Shown: positions 41,598 through 50,520 of the stretch, piece by piece
How the letters are laid out: each line of letters begins with the position of its first letter
Numbering within the stretch: position 1 is the stretch's first letter
NCBI RefSeq assembly: GCF_003316875.1
Contig: NZ_QMIL01000005.1
Span: 62,001-126,000 of the forward strand
DNA: 64,000 bases
From: Aliidiomarina celeris
GTDB lineage: Bacteria; Pseudomonadota; Gammaproteobacteria; Enterobacterales; Alteromonadaceae
Direction of reading: 5' to 3'
The notes under the pieces: model-generated
What the model was told of the DNA's origin: nothing
What the model saw: the letters and a program-made list of their open reading frames with translations, nothing else
Databases searched by the model: none
Translations under genes and position numbers: made by a program

Positions 41598-42478
41598 CAG
41601 GTTCGGAATCTCGCTTCTTTGGCCAGCATAACGAACACACGCGTTACGAAATTGGCTCGGTAACAAAAACCATGGTGGCCTATTTACTTGCTGAAGCCAT
41701 GGTCAATGAACAGTTAGTGGCTACCACACCGGTGCATACACTTTGGCCCGAAGCACCGCAAGGGGTGCCGGTAATGTCGCTTGTTACCCATACCAGCGGC
41801 ATACCACGGTTACCGGAAAACCTGTTTGACGGTGCCGACATGTATAACCCCTACGCTCATTACGATAGCGCACGTATGAATCAAGCATTGGCGAGCTTAA
41901 CGTTGCAAGCGCCGGTTTATGAGTATTCGAACTTTGCCTTTGGGTTACTCGGTGAGCTATTGGCAAGGCAGGCAGAAACAGATTTTGCTGCACTTATGGC
42001 TGAGCGCGTGTTTGCGCCCGCAGGCATGGCGAACAGTTATGTGGCAATGGCTAGCCACAAGGTGCACGAACAGTTAGCCGAGGGCCATGATCTATTAGGT
42101 GAAAGCACTCCCGCTTGGCGTTTTCAGGCGCTTGCAGGCGCTGGAGCTGTGGTGGCAACGCTAAGCGACATGGTGAATTATGTGCGCTTTATGCAGCAGG
42201 GGTTAGCCGAGAATCACCCCGTAGTAGCGCAAGTACTGCAATCGCAAGACGCTTTAGGTGACTGCTGTGAGCAGGCGATGGGCTGGATTATTGCAAAAGA
42301 TCCAAATGGCAAACCATACGCGTGGCATAACGGCCAAACCGCAGGGTTTGCAAGTTTTGTTGGTTTTTATTTAGACGGTTCGCGGGCTGTAGTGCTGTTA
42401 AATAACCAGTCAGTTAGTGTAAACGAACCCGCTTTAGCACTACTCACTGGCGAAAAGCAACTGAGCGAGCTGCCCTAG
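41558..42478 (+). CDS. Serine hydrolase (beta-lactamase/PBP4-like), probable 3' part of a frameshifted fusion
   Basis: The 306-residue frame contains the serine beta-lactamase-like catalytic set: Ser34 and Lys37 in GSVTKTM, Tyr-Ser-Asn in YEYSNFAFG, and HNGQT near residue 258. Read alone it would start at a TTG at 41558 with no Shine-Dalgarno sequence and no signal peptide, and the next Met lies after the catalytic Ser. Relatives act in the periplasm or outside the cell. Joining to the upstream frame by a -1 shift supplies a signal peptide and the beta domains. In the fusion the catalytic residues would be Ser267 and Lys270. Targets could be peptidoglycan, esters or beta-lactams; unknown. Confidence 0.85.
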   Translation: MGEHGGAVALITQAGSESRFFGQHNEHTRYEIGSVTKTMVAYLLAEAMVNEQLVATTPVHTLWPEAPQGVPVMSLVTHTSGIPRLPENLFDGADMYNPYAHYDSARMNQALASLTLQAPVYEYSNFAFGLLGELLARQAETDFAALMAERVFAPAGMANSYVAMASHKVHEQLAEGHDLLGESTPAWRFQALAGAGAVVATLSDMVNYVRFMQQGLAENHPVVAQVLQSQDALGDCCEQAMGWIIAKDPNGKPYAWHNGQTAGFASFVGFYLDGSRAVVLLNNQSVSVNEPALALLTGEKQLSELP

Positions 42479-42503
42479 GCGGCTCTCTGCTTTAAGGAAC
42501 CTT

Positions 42504-43598
42504 ATGCACTCTCGTTATTATCCGCTGTATCAACTGGTAGGCTGGTTGTTGCTCTATAGCAGCCTAATGCTGAGTTTACGCACAGCCTTTGGTTTTACGC
42601 CGCTGGAATATATTTTCGGTGGTGTTTTGGTGGCAAGCGCAGGGATTTTTTCTCATGGCATGCGTTGTGGTTACCGAAAATGGAACAAAGACCAAGCGGT
42701 GGTATGGCAGTTTCTCTACTTTTTGTTAGCAGCCCTGGTGGGGGGCGCCTTTGCCGCATGCATGCTGTTTGCTTTGGTTTTGAGCTTTGCTTATATGGGT
42801 ATTATAGACCCCATTGCTACCGGGCAAACACAAGAGGTTTTTCACGCGGTGTTTTGGGCCAATGGGACTAACATGGCATTGGCCCTTATGCTGTGGAGTG
42901 GAATTTACCTTACCTTGGTAAAAGCGCGCCAGCTTCGGCTCGCGAAAGAGGCGTTGGCGAGCAGCCAGTTGCAAGTACTCGAACAGCAGTTAAGTCCTCA
43001 TTTTTTGTTTAATATGATCAATAATATTCGCGCCTTAATACTTGAAGACCCGCATCGTGCGCGAGAAAGCCTCGCTCGCCTTGCGGATATGTTGCGCTAT
43101 AGCCTGCAACCTGCCGAAGGTGCACAAGTAACTGTTGCTCACGAGCTCAATATCGTGTCTGAATACATTGAGTTGTGTAAAATTCAATTTGAAGAGCGGC
43201 TGCAATTTGAAAGTGAGGCGCCTGAACATTTAAAGCAAGCGCTTATTCCACGCATGGTGTTGCAGTTGTGTGTAGAGAATGCGATTAAGCATGGTATATC
43301 TCAATGTCGCGAAGGCGGCAGCATAAGCGTTCGCCTGCGAGAAGTTGAAGGGTTTCTGTTATACATTCGGGTAGAAAACCCAGCTCCCACAGCGCAGCCC
43401 GATGCTCCTTCTTCTGGCAAAAACGAAAAAGTGGGCCTTAAGAATATTCGTGACCGGCTTGCGCTACTGTATAAAGATAAGGCGCATAAACACGACAAGG
43501 CGCTGGTGAATGTAATGCTTACTCGGCACAAGTACACTGCTGAGTACGACACTGTGGTAACTGAAATTACTTTACCGCTTGTGTTTCTCGACGACTAA
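42504..43598 (+). CDS. LytS/YehU-type sensor histidine kinase
   Basis: The protein has 364 residues. Four hydrophobic helices in the first 145 residues form a sensor membrane domain. A His_kinase (PF06580) domain follows, with the phosphoacceptor His166 in LSPHFLFNMINNIRAL, and an HATPase domain with the N-box QLCVENAIKHGI and the G-box KVGLKNIRDRLALLY. It lies 25 bases after the hydrolase and 18 before the response regulator, so it is likely in one operon with them. Such kinases respond to envelope stress or small metabolites; the signal here is unknown. Confidence 0.92.
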   Translation: MHSRYYPLYQLVGWLLLYSSLMLSLRTAFGFTPLEYIFGGVLVASAGIFSHGMRCGYRKWNKDQAVVWQFLYFLLAALVGGAFAACMLFALVLSFAYMGIIDPIATGQTQEVFHAVFWANGTNMALALMLWSGIYLTLVKARQLRLAKEALASSQLQVLEQQLSPHFLFNMINNIRALILEDPHRARESLARLADMLRYSLQPAEGAQVTVAHELNIVSEYIELCKIQFEERLQFESEAPEHLKQALIPRMVLQLCVENAIKHGISQCREGGSISVRLREVEGFLLYIRVENPAPTAQPDAPSSGKNEKVGLKNIRDRLALLYKDKAHKHDKALVNVMLTRHKYTAEYDTVVTEITLPLVFLDD

Positions 43599-43616
43599 AA
43601 CGAGCAGGGAGTAACC

Positions 43617-44306
43617 ATGCGAATCGCTATTGTTGACGACAGCCGATTGGCGCGGCTCGAATTAACCGAGCAGCTCAATGAATGCTCGAATTGTACGCTA
43701 GTAGGCGAGGCTGCAAATGTGAAAGAGGCGGTTTCCTTACTTAATTCAACCCCAGTAGACGTGGTATTACTCGACATTGACTTACCCGACGGCAGTGGGT
43801 TCGATGTGCTTGAGCAAGTAAGCCACCCGCCACAGGTTATTTTTGTAACGGCGTTTAACGACTATGCAGTGAAGTCGTTTGAATACAATGCACTCGACTA
43901 TTTATTAAAGCCAGTGCGGCAAGAGCGACTGCAAACAGCGCTACAAAAAGTAAGTGCAGCACAACCGAAGCTGGCTACAGAGCAGCGGATTTTTATTAAA
44001 GACAGAGAGCGCTGTTTCTTTATTCGGGTTGAAGACATTTATGCCTTCGAAGCCATGGGGAATTACACCCGTGTACACCTTGCGCAAGAGACACCGGCTG
44101 TTTATCGGCCCATTAGCCAAGTGATGGAGCGCTTGGACGAACAGCGTTTCTTTCGTGCGAGCCGAAGCTGGATTATTAACACGCACTTTATTGACAGTTT
44201 AGAGCCCACTTTAAGTGGCGGTTTTTCTGTGAACTTAGCAAATGGACTAAAAGTAGATATTTCCAAGCGCCAAGCTACAGAGTTTCGCCGCAGTTGGTCG
44301 CTGTAG
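43617..44306 (+). CDS. LytTR-family response regulator
   Basis: The protein has 229 residues. The receiver domain has the acidic pair Asp11/Asp12 in IVDDSRLARLEL, phosphoacceptor Asp53 in VVLLDIDLPDGSG, and Lys in LLKPVRQERL. The C-terminal LytTR DNA-binding domain (about 125-227) has DIYAFEAMGNYTRVHL and FFRASRSWIINTHFI. Partners of LytS-type kinases activate genes through paired direct-repeat sites. It is preceded by the kinase gene and followed 17 bases later by the ATP-grasp gene. Confidence 0.94.
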   Translation: MRIAIVDDSRLARLELTEQLNECSNCTLVGEAANVKEAVSLLNSTPVDVVLLDIDLPDGSGFDVLEQVSHPPQVIFVTAFNDYAVKSFEYNALDYLLKPVRQERLQTALQKVSAAQPKLATEQRIFIKDRERCFFIRVEDIYAFEAMGNYTRVHLAQETPAVYRPISQVMERLDEQRFFRASRSWIINTHFIDSLEPTLSGGFSVNLANGLKVDISKRQATEFRRSWSL

Positions 44307-44323
44307 GAAGGGAGTGCAAACCG

Positions 44324-45619
44324 TTGAAACTGAATCGTTACCAACACGCCTTGCACCTGCATGTAAACCGTGACCGAGTTCGAAATTTAAATGCCTTTGT
44401 GTTGGCTGAGGCTTTCCAAGCGGAGGGATTGGTGCCTATTTGGTACCGTTTTTTTGGATTCAAGATTCCTTGTACCACTCCCCACATAGATTTTCGCGGT
44501 GCCCACTTAGTTTCGGGAAACCGAGACGTTGCGGAGTTTCTCGGCAACAAATGGCTGTTTAAGCAACGATTAAAGCAGCAACAAATTGGTGTAGCAGAGG
44601 GTAAAGCCTTTACGGCAAGTCGTGTTGAGCAAGCCTATAGCTATTTTTCTCAATTAGAGGGTGACTGTGTCATTAAGCCTGCTTGGGGCAACCAAGGGAA
44701 GGGCGTTACTGTTGGGATACATCCCGCTGATACCGAGCACGGCGAATTTTTGCGGGCTTTTGAGCACGCGCATGCTCATGGTCACGGAAAAAATTTAGTC
44801 ATTATCGAACGGAAGTTCACCGGCGACCAAGAAGCCCGATTTCTCGTGGTCGGTGGCGAGACCATAAGTTCATTTCGTAGAACCGCCCCTACAGTTTTGG
44901 GCGATGGTGTGTCCACAATTTCAGAGTTGATTGCAGAAAAAAACGGCATAAAAGCAGAGAACCCGAATGAATGTCGTTTACCCATTCAACTCGACGCTCA
45001 TCGTTTAAAGGTGCTGAAACGTCAGGGGTTTAACGACGAGTCTGTGCCATTGGAGAATCAGTGGGTACGTATTGATTATAAGGGCAGTATTAGCGCTGGT
45101 GGCGATACGATCGAGTGCACTAAAGAGGTTCATCTCAGCTATTTCGAGATTGCTGCAAAGGTTGCGCAATTAGCAAGTCCAGTAGTGGTAGTTGGAGTGG
45201 ATATTATGGCAAATGACTTCACACAACAGGCAACGGCGGAGAACTACTGTGTATTAGAAGCCAATAGCGGACCTGCTATTACCGGGCATATTTATCCTTC
45301 GTTTGGCGAGCCTGCCGATGTCATCAATCCGATTCTGGACTACTGCTTCGCCCATTATGAAGTGAATTATGATGATCAGACTATCTACGAAGTAGTGCCG
45401 GAAATTGTTACCCTGAACACTCAAGTTCGATATTCGGCTATGCAGTATGTGCTCAACCTCGCAACGCAAGCTCAGGGGTTTGGGGTTGAGGTTGATACTT
45501 CTGGCAATACGCCAAAAATTCGTGGGCCTTACAGTAGGCTGTGTTCAATTAGCCGGCTTTTTGCAAAACAATACCACCCGAGTGAAACGGCGCTGTTGTT
45601 CACGCAAGAGGAAGCATAA
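44324..45619 (+). CDS. ATP-grasp ligase, cyanophycin synthetase-like
   Basis: The protein has 431 residues from the TTG at 44324, which has AAGGGAG upstream; an earlier in-frame TTG lies inside the response-regulator gene. An ATP-grasp domain is seen at about residues 80-350: VIKPAWGNQGKGVTVGI (the ATP-binding lysine and glycine-rich loop), VIIERKFTGDQEARFLVVGG, RRTAPTVLGDGVSTISELI, and the metal-binding VLEANSGPAITGHI. These resemble the ATP-grasp domain of cyanophycin synthetases and GshAB rather than RimK. It lacks the Mur ligase domain of CphA. It probably joins an amine to a carboxylate, but the substrate is unknown. Confidence 0.8.
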   Translation: MKLNRYQHALHLHVNRDRVRNLNAFVLAEAFQAEGLVPIWYRFFGFKIPCTTPHIDFRGAHLVSGNRDVAEFLGNKWLFKQRLKQQQIGVAEGKAFTASRVEQAYSYFSQLEGDCVIKPAWGNQGKGVTVGIHPADTEHGEFLRAFEHAHAHGHGKNLVIIERKFTGDQEARFLVVGGETISSFRRTAPTVLGDGVSTISELIAEKNGIKAENPNECRLPIQLDAHRLKVLKRQGFNDESVPLENQWVRIDYKGSISAGGDTIECTKEVHLSYFEIAAKVAQLASPVVVVGVDIMANDFTQQATAENYCVLEANSGPAITGHIYPSFGEPADVINPILDYCFAHYEVNYDDQTIYEVVPEIVTLNTQVRYSAMQYVLNLATQAQGFGVEVDTSGNTPKIRGPYSRLCSISRLFAKQYHPSETALLFTQEEA

Positions 45620-45647
45620 ACAACAGCACGTTTAGCCACGGTTAGGC

Positions 45648-46364
45648 TTAAAAAATTGCGTTGTGATACACCCGCTGCACGTCGTCACAGTCGTCAAGCA
45701 TGTCGAGGAATTTTTCCATCATAGGAATGTCGTCTGGGCTAATTTCTACCGAGGTTTGTGGCACAAATTGAATTTCGTCCACGTCGAACTCAATACCCTC
45801 GAAAGCATTTTGCAGGGCTGTTTTGGTGCTGAAATATTCTGTATGCGGCGCGAAAACCGTTACTTTCCCATCTTCACATTCTACGTCGGTAACGTCTACG
45901 TCGGCTTCCATTAAGGCTTCGAGCACCGTGTCTTCGTCGTTACCAGCGAAGCTGAAAATAGCGCAGTGATCAAACATGTGGCCGACGGTGCCCGGCGCGC
46001 CAATTTTGCTTTTCGTTTTGGTAAAACAATTACGCACTTCGGTAATGGTGCGGTTGGCATTGTCGGTTAAGCATTCCACAATCACCATGCAGTTACCAGG
46101 GCCAAAGCCTTCGTAGCGGGCGGGTTCATAATTTTCGCCGCCCACGCCATTGGCCTTGTCGAGCGCGTTTTGAATCACGTGTGCAGGCACTTGGTCTTTG
46201 CGTGCACGATCAATAAGGCTACGCAGGCTTAAGTTGGCGTCTGGGTCTGCACCACCAGATTTTGCCACCACATAAAGTTCACGACCATATTTACTGTAGA
46301 CCTTGCTTTTTGCTGCGGCTGTTTTTGCAATTGAATCTTTGCGGTTCTGGAAGGCACGACCCAT
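45648..46364 (-). CDS. YebC/PmpR family protein, YeeN type
   Basis: The protein has 238 residues. It begins [35 protein letters not shown] and contains [24 protein letters not shown] and the C-terminal [18 protein letters not shown]. These features match YeeN of Escherichia coli more closely than YebC. The family includes transcription regulators, and recent work links YebC proteins to translation of polyproline stretches; the role of YeeN-type members is not settled. It converges with the ATP-grasp gene. Confidence 0.9.
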   Translation of the reverse strand: MGRAFQNRKDSIAKTAAAKSKVYSKYGRELYVVAKSGGADPDANLSLRSLIDRARKDQVPAHVIQNALDKANGVGGENYEPARYEGFGPGNCMVIVECLTDNANRTITEVRNCFTKTKSKIGAPGTVGHMFDHCAIFSFAGNDEDTVLEALMEADVDVTDVECEDGKVTVFAPHTEYFSTKTALQNAFEGIEFDVDEIQFVPQTSVEISPDDIPMMEKFLDMLDDCDDVQRVYHNAIF

Positions 46365-46722
46365 AACTGATGTCCTAAACGATAAAAAACGAGGCGGAAT
46401 TTTACCTTGCTCGCTGCCATATTTCGAGCTTTTTAACTACAGGATAACAAGCGCGACAGACATAGAAGTGGTTTGTATGAACACAAGCGAGACAACGTAC
46501 AGGGTTTTTTTTGAGCGCCGATTTGTTGTTTAGTTTATTGATTTTTAATAATTAATAGTAAAAAGCAAGTCAAAAGGACTACCTCTTACGCTGTAGGGTT
46601 TTATTTCCTTTGGTTTGATCGAGATCAAGCTACGTTTTCTCGAAATCTCTAAAGTGCTCTCCTTGCACTCTCTCATATCAACATAAATCAAACAATTTGC
46701 TTTTTGTGAAGGACGCATTCTT
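46365..46722 (+). promoter_or_regulatory. Regulatory region between yeeN-type gene and Aer-like receptor
   Basis: This 358-base gap has no convincing gene. It contains an AT-rich block around 46530-46560 and a perfect FNR-type box at 46615-46628 (separate entry). If FNR acts as a class II activator, the start point would lie near 46663, and TCTAAA at 46648-46653 is a plausible -10 box. GAAGGA precedes the receptor's GTG start. Confidence 0.5.
46615..46628. promoter_or_regulatory. FNR/Anr-type binding site upstream of the Aer-like receptor
   Basis: TTGATCGAGATCAA matches TTGAT-N4-ATCAA at all ten defined positions. Its centre lies about 101 bases before the receptor start codon. Control of an aerotaxis-type receptor by an oxygen-sensing regulator is biologically coherent. 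Confidence 0.65.
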
Positions 46723-48306
46723 GTGAGACGAAATTTACCTGTAACCGATACAGAAGAAGTGTTTCCCGCGACCGCTAATATTCTGTCTACAACAGACACC
46801 AAAGGGCGAATAACTTATGCCAATGCCGACTTTATAAAGGTAAGTGGGTTTAAGCATGAAGAGTTGATTGGTAACAATCACAATATGGTGCGCCATCCAG
46901 ACATGCCGCCGCAAGTGTTCAAAATGTTTTGGGCTCGCATTCAAAGTCAGAAAAGCTGGATGGGTGTGGTAAAAAATCGTTGTAAGAATGGCAATTACTA
47001 TTGGGTAGACGCCTACGTTACGCCAGTAAAAGAAAACGGAGTTGTAACTGAGTATCAGTCGATTCGCCGCAAGCCGATGGCCGACACGGTTCGTCGAGCA
47101 AAGAAGGCTTATGCTCGTATTCAGGCCGGTAAACCACTGCGCAAAGCACGTTTGCAAATTCCATTCACCCTAAAGCTAATGCTGTCGGCACTGTTGCCAA
47201 CGCCGTTAGTGACCTTGTTGCTTTACTTTGTTAACCCGTCATTACTTGGTGCGGGCATTGCCGTAGGCATGGCAATGACGGCGGCATTTCAGTGGCGGAT
47301 AGCGCAGCCTTGGCACGAATTAGTCGCCGATGCAGAGCGCATTAACCCAGACCCTGTAGCCTGCTATGTGTATACCGGTCGTAACGACGAATTTGGCAAA
47401 GTGAGGCTGGCGCTACGAACACTCGAAGCCGATACGGCCGGTTTGATAGGCCGTGTTGCCGATTCTGCGGACGCATTGGGCCATAGCGCAACACGTTTAA
47501 GTGTAGCAATAACACAGTCGCGAGAAGGCACCCACCAGCAGTTTGAAAGTACCCAGAAAGTAGCTGCGGCGGTAAGCCAGATGCGCGCTGCTATGGTAGA
47601 GGTATTGAATTCAGCGCGCAGCAATGAACACAACGTGGCGCAGGGGAATGAATTGGTAGGGGAAGGGGAGCGCGTTGCAGTTCAAAGTACCGAGGCCATG
47701 ACGGTGTTAACACAAGCCATTGAGCGCGCGGCACAAAAGGTGTCGGAAGTTGCGCTGTACAGTGAAAGTATTCAAAAAATTCTTGATGTTATACGCGCAA
47801 TCGCCGACCAAACCAACTTGCTCGCTTTAAATGCAGCGGTAGAGGCTGCTCGCGCCGGCGAAGACGGGCGCGGTTTTGCGGTTGTAGCAGACGAAGTGCG
47901 CGCTTTGGCAGCGCGCACACAAACCGCAGTGAAAGACATTCGTAGTGTAACCGAGGCTTTGCTTACAGACGTGTCGTCGGCAGAGGAAGAAATGAAGCAA
48001 GGCCGTGCCCATGCGAAAAGCACGATGGAACATACCGAAGCCACACTGAAGGTATTAAGCGACGTGTTGCACGCTATGCAGGGCATTCGCGATGGCAATA
48101 CCACCATAGCCGCGTCTATTGATCAGCAGCAACAAGCCATAGAGGAAATACGAATGAGTATGGAAAATGTGCGTAGTATGTCTGAGCAGAACCTCGATGG
48201 CGTGAATATGAGTGAACAAGCGAGCACCGATTTACTCCGCGTTACCGAGCATTTAAGTGGCCTAACTCAACAATTCTGGGACGACCGTAGCCGCGATTCA
48301 ACCTAG
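46723..48306 (+). CDS. PAS-containing methyl-accepting chemotaxis protein (Aer-like)
   Basis: The protein has 527 residues from a GTG. A PAS domain at about residues 20-115 has the Aer-type [31 protein letters not shown] and [12 protein letters not shown] segments, suggesting FAD binding and redox or oxygen sensing. A hydrophobic hairpin of two helices lies at about 145-190. The signalling domain contains the hairpin tip [34 protein letters not shown] at about 350-385. There is no C-terminal methyltransferase-docking pentapeptide. Flanking methylation helices are Glu/Gln rich. It should pass signals to CheA/CheW. Confidence 0.93.
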   Translation: MRRNLPVTDTEEVFPATANILSTTDTKGRITYANADFIKVSGFKHEELIGNNHNMVRHPDMPPQVFKMFWARIQSQKSWMGVVKNRCKNGNYYWVDAYVTPVKENGVVTEYQSIRRKPMADTVRRAKKAYARIQAGKPLRKARLQIPFTLKLMLSALLPTPLVTLLLYFVNPSLLGAGIAVGMAMTAAFQWRIAQPWHELVADAERINPDPVACYVYTGRNDEFGKVRLALRTLEADTAGLIGRVADSADALGHSATRLSVAITQSREGTHQQFESTQKVAAAVSQMRAAMVEVLNSARSNEHNVAQGNELVGEGERVAVQSTEAMTVLTQAIERAAQKVSEVALYSESIQKILDVIRAIADQTNLLALNAAVEAARAGEDGRGFAVVADEVRALAARTQTAVKDIRSVTEALLTDVSSAEEEMKQGRAHAKSTMEHTEATLKVLSDVLHAMQGIRDGNTTIAASIDQQQQAIEEIRMSMENVRSMSEQNLDGVNMSEQASTDLLRVTEHLSGLTQQFWDDRSRDST

Positions 48307-48443
48307 CCGCTTCAGTAGCGGTGGTGATAATCGACATCACTGCTATACCACGAATGAGTTTGTTTAATTTCTGATCGGGATGCTTCATTTATCGTTCATA
48401 ATTTGTTACAAATAGCACATCTTACTGCTGCTACTGGACGCCA

Positions 48444-50519
48444 ATGCCGAAGTTCTTCGCACACTTGCCCACTGTTTTAGTGTTGCTTGCTTTATTTTGT
48501 TTTGGTACGGCCCACGCAGAGCATGAGCCTGAGCGCGCGTTTGCACATGAAGACGCTGTTATAGAAGCAGCGCTCGATAACTATTTAATCGACTTCCCCG
48601 AAAGCTATGAAGAAGCGATTGCGGTGCTTGAAGCGATACTGCGGACTCAGTCTGCTGACACCCCAGTGATGAGCCGCGTTCGAACACTCACTTATTATGG
48701 TATAGACCTTTGGTATGCCGATAGGGCAGAAGAGGGTTGGCAGGTATTGAGCGACGCCCTCGCTATAGCCGAGGAAAGTGGCGTAACCGACGCTATTGCC
48801 GAAGCTCGTGCTGGCATCGTGTCGTTACACTTTGACGAGTGGAACGTGCAAGAAGCCCTCGTTGAATTAGAGAAGCTAGAACGCATTGCCAATGGTATTC
48901 AGTCGCCACGTATTCAGTACTTTGTGCATAACTTGGCGGGTCGTGTGCTGCAAAGTGTGTCAGACCATGAAGGCGCGCTGGGGCACTTTTTGATTGCTGC
49001 GGAAGCAGTGCGAAAAACCCAACCGGAATTACAAGCGGGCCGCCGACAACTTTTAAATGGTGCCATTGCCTATCTACAGTCGGAACTGCGTAATTACGAA
49101 ACGTCATTGGAGTACGCCGATATTGCCATTGAGTTGTCTATTCAAGAGGGCTTCTATTATGACTTGGGCGACTTGTACTTATTAAAAGGCTTTTTGCACG
49201 GCGAACTTGAACAAATAGATGAAGGCATACAGGCCCATGAAGAGGCCATTAAGTGGGCGCGAGAAAATGAACAGCATGAAGTGGTGTTGCTGAGTTTAAA
49301 CAATATAGGCTCCACGTATATTCAACTGAAAGACTACGAGAAGGCGCGTGAAATACTGAATGAGGCGTTAACGGAAGCCATAGCACGGGAAAGTGTTGTT
49401 ACCGAACAACTGTTGCGGTTTAACTTGGCTTACGTCGAGGTATTTAGCGGCAGTTACGACCGCGGCATTGAAGCGTTAGAAGCGGCCACAGAGCGCTTGC
49501 GGGCTGATTACACAGACCCTCAGTATGCTGATTTATTGGGTTACGTTGCCGAAGCATACATTGAAGCAGAGTTATGGCAAAAAGCAGTGGTAGCCCTTAC
49601 CGAGCAGCGTGCTCTAAACGAGAAAATAGCACAGAGCCAGCGTGAGGAAGCGCTCAATGAGCTGCAAACGCGCTATCAAGCAAATGAGCAGGCCGTGCAA
49701 ATAGAATTGCTGGAGCAAGCCAATGAACTACAAAACCAAGTGATTGAAAATTCCGCACTGCAACAACGTATTTATGTTCTTTTTGCTGTGGTGGTGGTGC
49801 TGGGAAGTATTTTATTACTCATCTTATTGCGCCTAGCTTATAAAAATAATTTGCGCTTGAAAGACGTGAACAGAAAATTAAAGCACCAAAGTTCACACGA
49901 CCCACTTACAGAAGTATTGAATCGTCGCTCTTTCCAAGACGCAATGCGAACGCGTGAACAGCAATATGAGCAAGTTCAACAGCAACAATACCCAGACGCC
50001 ATTTTATTGCTCGATATCGACTTTTTTAAGCAAATTAATGACCAGCATGGCCATGCGGCAGGCGACTTGGTGTTAGTTGAGCTGGCAAAAAGGCTGAAGC
50101 GTATATCACGCACAAGCGATATGGTAATTCGCTGGGGTGGCGAAGAATTTCTTATTTATTTGAAAGAGATGAACCCGGACAACTTGGCACAATACACCGA
50201 ACGGGTGTTAGAAGTTATTGCTGAGCGGCCAGTGAAAGTGGCCGATAGTGAGCTGCAGGTGAGTGCGACGGCAGGCTTTATTTCGCTTCCTTTCGACTCC
50301 GTAAGTGAACAAGAATTAGACTGGGAACGTTGTTTACAAATAGCCGATATGGCCCTTTACCTTGGCAAGGTTCACGGCCGCAACCAAGGGCTGGGTGTTA
50401 TGGGCCTTAATGTACCGTTTGAAGAAGCACAACAAGCTTTAGCGAAAGACTTGGCGGGTGCAATTGAACGAGGTTGGGTCCGCACCGTACAAGTGCGCGG
50501 ACCCGAACTTAACGACTAG
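48444..50519 (+). CDS. TPR-GGDEF diguanylate cyclase
   Basis: The protein has 691 residues. A signal peptide (ending AHA-EHE) is followed by about eight TPR-like helical pairs in the periplasm (about residues 30-400). A coiled coil leads to one transmembrane helix (about 442-464). The cytoplasmic GGDEF domain (about 485-655) has RWGGEEF in the active site and an RTSD I-site five residues before it. It should make c-di-GMP in response to a protein or ligand bound by the TPR domain. It is a single gene, ending two bases before the convergent peptidase gene. Confidence 0.92.
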   Translation: MPKFFAHLPTVLVLLALFCFGTAHAEHEPERAFAHEDAVIEAALDNYLIDFPESYEEAIAVLEAILRTQSADTPVMSRVRTLTYYGIDLWYADRAEEGWQVLSDALAIAEESGVTDAIAEARAGIVSLHFDEWNVQEALVELEKLERIANGIQSPRIQYFVHNLAGRVLQSVSDHEGALGHFLIAAEAVRKTQPELQAGRRQLLNGAIAYLQSELRNYETSLEYADIAIELSIQEGFYYDLGDLYLLKGFLHGELEQIDEGIQAHEEAIKWARENEQHEVVLLSLNNIGSTYIQLKDYEKAREILNEALTEAIARESVVTEQLLRFNLAYVEVFSGSYDRGIEALEAATERLRADYTDPQYADLLGYVAEAYIEAELWQKAVVALTEQRALNEKIAQSQREEALNELQTRYQANEQAVQIELLEQANELQNQVIENSALQQRIYVLFAVVVVLGSILLLILLRLAYKNNLRLKDVNRKLKHQSSHDPLTEVLNRRSFQDAMRTREQQYEQVQQQQYPDAILLLDIDFFKQINDQHGHAAGDLVLVELAKRLKRISRTSDMVIRWGGEEFLIYLKEMNPDNLAQYTERVLEVIAERPVKVADSELQVSATAGFISLPFDSVSEQELDWERCLQIADMALYLGKVHGRNQGLGVMGLNVPFEEAQQALAKDLAGAIERGWVRTVQVRGPELND

Positions 50520-50520
50520 A

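Noticed and set aside
41558-41660. Independent translation start of the serine hydrolase at TTG 41558
   Set aside because: No Shine-Dalgarno site lies within 5-12 bases, the product would lack a signal peptide, and the codon is the first base of the putative frameshift stem. Kept only as an alternative to frameshifting.
48307-48330. Short CCGCT-TCAGT-AGCGG hairpin after the Aer-like gene as a terminator
   Set aside because: Only five base pairs and no T-run follow, so the support is too weak for a feature.
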